Below are positions 61,827-64,000 of a stretch of DNA of 64,000 bases, one piece after another; positions within the stretch are counted from its first letter, which is position 1; every line of letters begins with the position of its first letter. The DNA lies in contig NZ_JAPJIV010000014.1 of the NCBI RefSeq assembly GCF_026241895.1, forward strand, positions 62,001 through 126,000, read 5' to 3'. This stretch comes from Pseudomonas sp. RIT-562. Its GTDB lineage: Bacteria > Pseudomonadota > Gammaproteobacteria > Pseudomonadales > Pseudomonadaceae. The notes under the pieces were generated by a model. That model did not search any database, was not told where the DNA came from, and saw only the letters and a program-made list of their open reading frames with translations. The translations under genes were made by a program, and so were the position numbers.

Positions 61827-62206
61827 GTTATCTCTCTCCGTTTTCGCAACGTGCAACCATGGAACACCCCATGGCTTCCAGAATTGAAAAGCAGATCAAT
61901 GACTACCGGGCACCACCGCCTGCATCCCGCCGTTCTGCGTTGAGGCAAAGTAAGCACTGTTTTCACAAATCGCGAAACTGTCAGAGTTGACAGGTGGGGA
62001 TCTATACAGGATGGGTGTCGGGGAGGAATTCTGGTGAATGGCGCTGCGTGGCAGGGCTGAAAAACTTGGCGCGTGTGAATCAGTCTTCGCGAGCGAGCCC
62101 GCTCCCATAATGGATCGATGTCGTACAGCGATCATGTGCCTGACAATCGTCCAACTGAGGGAGTGAGCTTGCTCGCCATAGGGCCAGTACAAGTAACGCA
62201 AAACCT
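61827..62206. other. Intergenic region upstream of the Rhs-type gene
   Basis: 380 bp. It carries the lux-box-like dyad at 61976-61995 and a REP doublet (about 62084-62182, TCGCGAGCGAGCCCGCTCCC type) next to the aruH stop. No gene was recognised. Confidence 0.55.
61976..61995. promoter_or_regulatory. Lux-box-like operator upstream of the Rhs-type gene
   Basis: AACTGTCAGAGTTGACAGGT contains CTGTCA-N4-TGACAG, the same core as the dyad at 57503-57522, 150 bp before the Rhs-type ATG. Seven of ten positions are symmetric. Confidence 0.55.
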
Positions 62207-63394
62207 TCAGGCCCGCCGCGCCTCCAGCAAATCTGCCGCGCACAGCGCAATGCGTCGGCAGGCATCCGCGAGTTTGCTTTGGTCCACTACCAACCCCAGT
62301 CGAATATGCCCTGCGGCGCTTGGCCCGAATGCCTCCCCGGCCAGCACGGAGACGCCATAGCCCTCCAACAACCGTTCGGCGAAGTGCTGAGCAGACATCC
62401 CGGTCTTGCGGACGTCGACCATCACGAACATCCCGCCATCCGGCCGAATCGCCCGGATGCCAGGGCAGTGATTTAAACGGGCGCACACCAGGTCGCGACG
62501 CTGGCGATATTCCTCGCGCATCATCGCCACTTCCGGTAGATCTTCATCCAGCGCCAACTGCGCGGCGATCTGAATGAAATCCGGAATGCCGAACAGCATG
62601 CACAACGACAAGTGCACCAGGTGCTCGGCCAAGGACTTCGGCCCGATCACCCAGCCCACTCGCCAGCCACTCATGGCGTGGGATTTGGACAGGCTGTTGA
62701 TCGTCGCGGTGCGTTCGGCCATGCCCGGCAAACCCGCCGGGCTGATGTGTTCGCCCTCGTACAACAGGTCGCTGTAGACCTCGTCGCTGATCAGCCACAG
62801 GTCGTGACGGACACACAGCGATGCCAGTTGTTGCCAGATCGCCAACGACAGACTGGCGCCGGATGGGTTGTTGGGGCTGTTGAGCAAAACGGCGCGGGTC
62901 TTCGAAGTGATCAAGGCCGCGACATCCGCGGGGTCGACCCGAAAGCCGTTCTCTGGGCGCACCGTCACCGGTATCACCTTGGCCCCGCAGGCACCAATCA
63001 CGCCTTCATAAGTGACATACATCGGCTCGGCGACGATCACTTCATCGCCCGGGTCCAGCAGGCACTGCGCGACCGAATACACCGCGCATTGCGCGCCGGG
63101 CATCACGATCACATTGTCGGCATCCACCGCCTGGCCACTGCGTTGTCGGTGCCGACGGGCGATGCTAGCGCGCAGGCCTCTGCTGCCGCGCACTTCGGAA
63201 TAGTGAGTGTCGCCAGCGAGCAAACTGGCGATAGCCGCCTGAACGATCGGTTGCGGCGTGTCGAAATCCGGGTCGCCGATCGACAGCAGCAATACATCGA
63301 CACCCTGTTCGCGCAACTCCAACGCCCGATCGTGAATCTGCCAGGCCGCCGCTCCGTCACCGGCGATTCGATGGGTCAAGGCCGAATAGCGCAT
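62207..63394 (-). CDS. aruH: Arginine-pyruvate transaminase AruH
   Basis: 395-residue class I PLP aminotransferase. The N-terminus MRYSALTHRIAGDGAAAWQI and the whole sequence closely follow P. aeruginosa AruH, which starts the arginine transaminase route (L-arginine plus pyruvate to 2-ketoarginine plus alanine). PLP site: NSLSKSHAMSGWRVGW with the Schiff-base Lys; also SPNNPSGAS and ISDEVYSDLLYEGE. The C-terminal Arg is in AAGHIRLGLVV. ATG 63394 has AGGAG six bases upstream; a longer frame to 63607 is not translated by any visible signal. The usual partner aruI is not next to it. Divergent from the rarD-like gene. Confidence 0.88.
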   Translation of the reverse strand: MRYSALTHRIAGDGAAAWQIHDRALELREQGVDVLLLSIGDPDFDTPQPIVQAAIASLLAGDTHYSEVRGSRGLRASIARRHRQRSGQAVDADNVIVMPGAQCAVYSVAQCLLDPGDEVIVAEPMYVTYEGVIGACGAKVIPVTVRPENGFRVDPADVAALITSKTRAVLLNSPNNPSGASLSLAIWQQLASLCVRHDLWLISDEVYSDLLYEGEHISPAGLPGMAERTATINSLSKSHAMSGWRVGWVIGPKSLAEHLVHLSLCMLFGIPDFIQIAAQLALDEDLPEVAMMREEYRQRRDLVCARLNHCPGIRAIRPDGGMFVMVDVRKTGMSAQHFAERLLEGYGVSVLAGEAFGPSAAGHIRLGLVVDQSKLADACRRIALCAADLLEARRA

Positions 63395-63625
63395 GTAGTT
63401 CTCCTGTCGCGCGTGTACTCCCAGCCTCAACCCTATCTGAAATCCTGAAACGCGCCAGCATCGCGTTGAAATCACGCCTCGAACTTGATCTGGGTTAAAA
63501 GAGATCGCAGCCTCGTTTCTTTCGACAGCAACAGATAACTTCGATCTTCGGAGTACCAGCCTCTGCGCAATGTTGTAAATATTGATCGCCCGGGCGATAT
63601 TCAGCACAAAACCACGTATCCTCCG

Positions 63626-63634
63626 CCCCCCCCC
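63626..63634 (+). other. Homopolymer of nine C upstream of the rarD-like gene
   Basis: A C9 run in the 268-bp aruH/rarD divergent region, 28 bp before the TTG start. It could alter promoter or leader spacing by slippage, and it is also a typical place for sequencing error. Confidence 0.6.
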
Positions 63635-63662
63635 GTTTTACGTTCAACCTCGCGAGGACAGC

Positions 63663-64000
63663 TTGTCAAAAGGTATCGCTTTATCGGTGTCAGCCTCGGT
63701 GCTGTTTGCCGTCATGTATTACTACACTTCGCTGCTCAAGCCTCTGAGCGGCGTGGAGATTTTCGGCTGGCGCATGCTGTTGACCGTGCCCTGCATGACC
63801 CTGTTCATGCTGGTGTCCGGGGAATGGCGACGGGTGCTCGACCTGCTGCGCAGGGTTGGTGCGCAACCGAAGCTGATCGGCGGCCTGGTACTGTCATCGG
63901 CGCTACTGGGCGTACAGCTCTGGCTGTTCATGTGGGCGCCGCTCAATGGCTACAGCCTCGATGTGTCCCTGGGCTACTTCCTGTTGCCGCTGGCCATGGT
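63663..64000 (+). CDS. rarD: RarD-like EamA-family transporter (3' partial)
   Basis: The first 112 codons of an inner-membrane drug/metabolite transporter, cut by the window end. It starts with TTG 63663 (SKGIALSVSASVLFAVMYYY), nine bases after GAGGA. RarD landmarks are present: YTSLLKPLSGVEIFGWRMLL in the first two helices and LGVQLWLFMWAPLNGYSLDV, then SLGYFLLPLAMV. RarD proteins are EamA-type permeases, historically linked to chloramphenicol sensitivity; the substrate is unknown. Divergent from aruH. Confidence 0.85.
   Translation, partial: MSKGIALSVSASVLFAVMYYYTSLLKPLSGVEIFGWRMLLTVPCMTLFMLVSGEWRRVLDLLRRVGAQPKLIGGLVLSSALLGVQLWLFMWAPLNGYSLDVSLGYFLLPLAM

Overview
The window is a high-GC chromosomal segment from a fluorescent pseudomonad, most likely of the Pseudomonas fluorescens group. 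The evidence is the gene content (fap amyloid operon, ptxS-kguEKTD, pvdQ with an iron-starvation sigma promoter, dpkA, aruH, nhaB) and many REP elements built on GTAGGAGC/GCTCCTAC and TCGCGAGCA arms. No rRNA, tRNA, insertion sequence or CRISPR array was recognised.

Layout. 1-2.8 kb: end of the fap functional-amyloid operon (fapD partial, fapE, fapF) and its terminator. 2.8-3.7 kb: a genome-type long inverted repeat with REPs inside. 3.7-8.8 kb: a sigma-54 activator, a small conserved protein, a delta-60-repeat protein and nhaB. 8.9-12.2 kb: a gnd-zwf-HAD phosphatase operon joined by ATGA overlaps, the last gene frameshifted. 12.5-17.3 kb: a 57-residue coiled-coil protein, the phosphoethanolamine transferase cptA, and a Fur-controlled siderophore receptor whose Fur box overlaps the cptA stop. 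17.3-27.3 kb: housekeeping and metabolism (GNAT, DinB, zapE, aldo/keto reductase, purine permease, lipoprotein, nitrilase with divergent LysR, DUF883, dpkA).

27.5-32.3 kb holds a 1,601-residue toxin-like protein with four diverged copies of one module and a C-terminal HExxH motif. 32.5-36.0 kb holds an orphan FecR/FpvR-like anti-sigma gene and pvdQ, the latter behind a perfect PvdS box. 36.2-47.6 kb: a Fur-fold DNA-binding fragment, DUF411/YqaA, an alpha/beta hydrolase, a 2-hydroxyacid dehydrogenase, an RstAB-like two-component pair, a MexCD-like RND pump without an outer-membrane partner, and DUF1345.

47.6-62.2 kb is an accessory zone that flanks the 2-ketogluconate operon (ptxS-kguEKTD, with two exact PtxS operators) on both sides. 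It contains a six-FN3-domain protein, a frameshifted Ig-like protein, a LuxR protein reduced to its DNA-binding domain, and an Rhs/TccC-type gene. About 1.04 kb of Rhs core in that gene lies in inverted orientation; flipping it back restores one uninterrupted frame of 1,278 residues. Lux-box-like dyads lie upstream of these genes, so the DNA-binding-only LuxR protein may control a small toxin/adhesin regulon. This is the most interesting part of the window. The end carries aruH and the start of a rarD-like gene.
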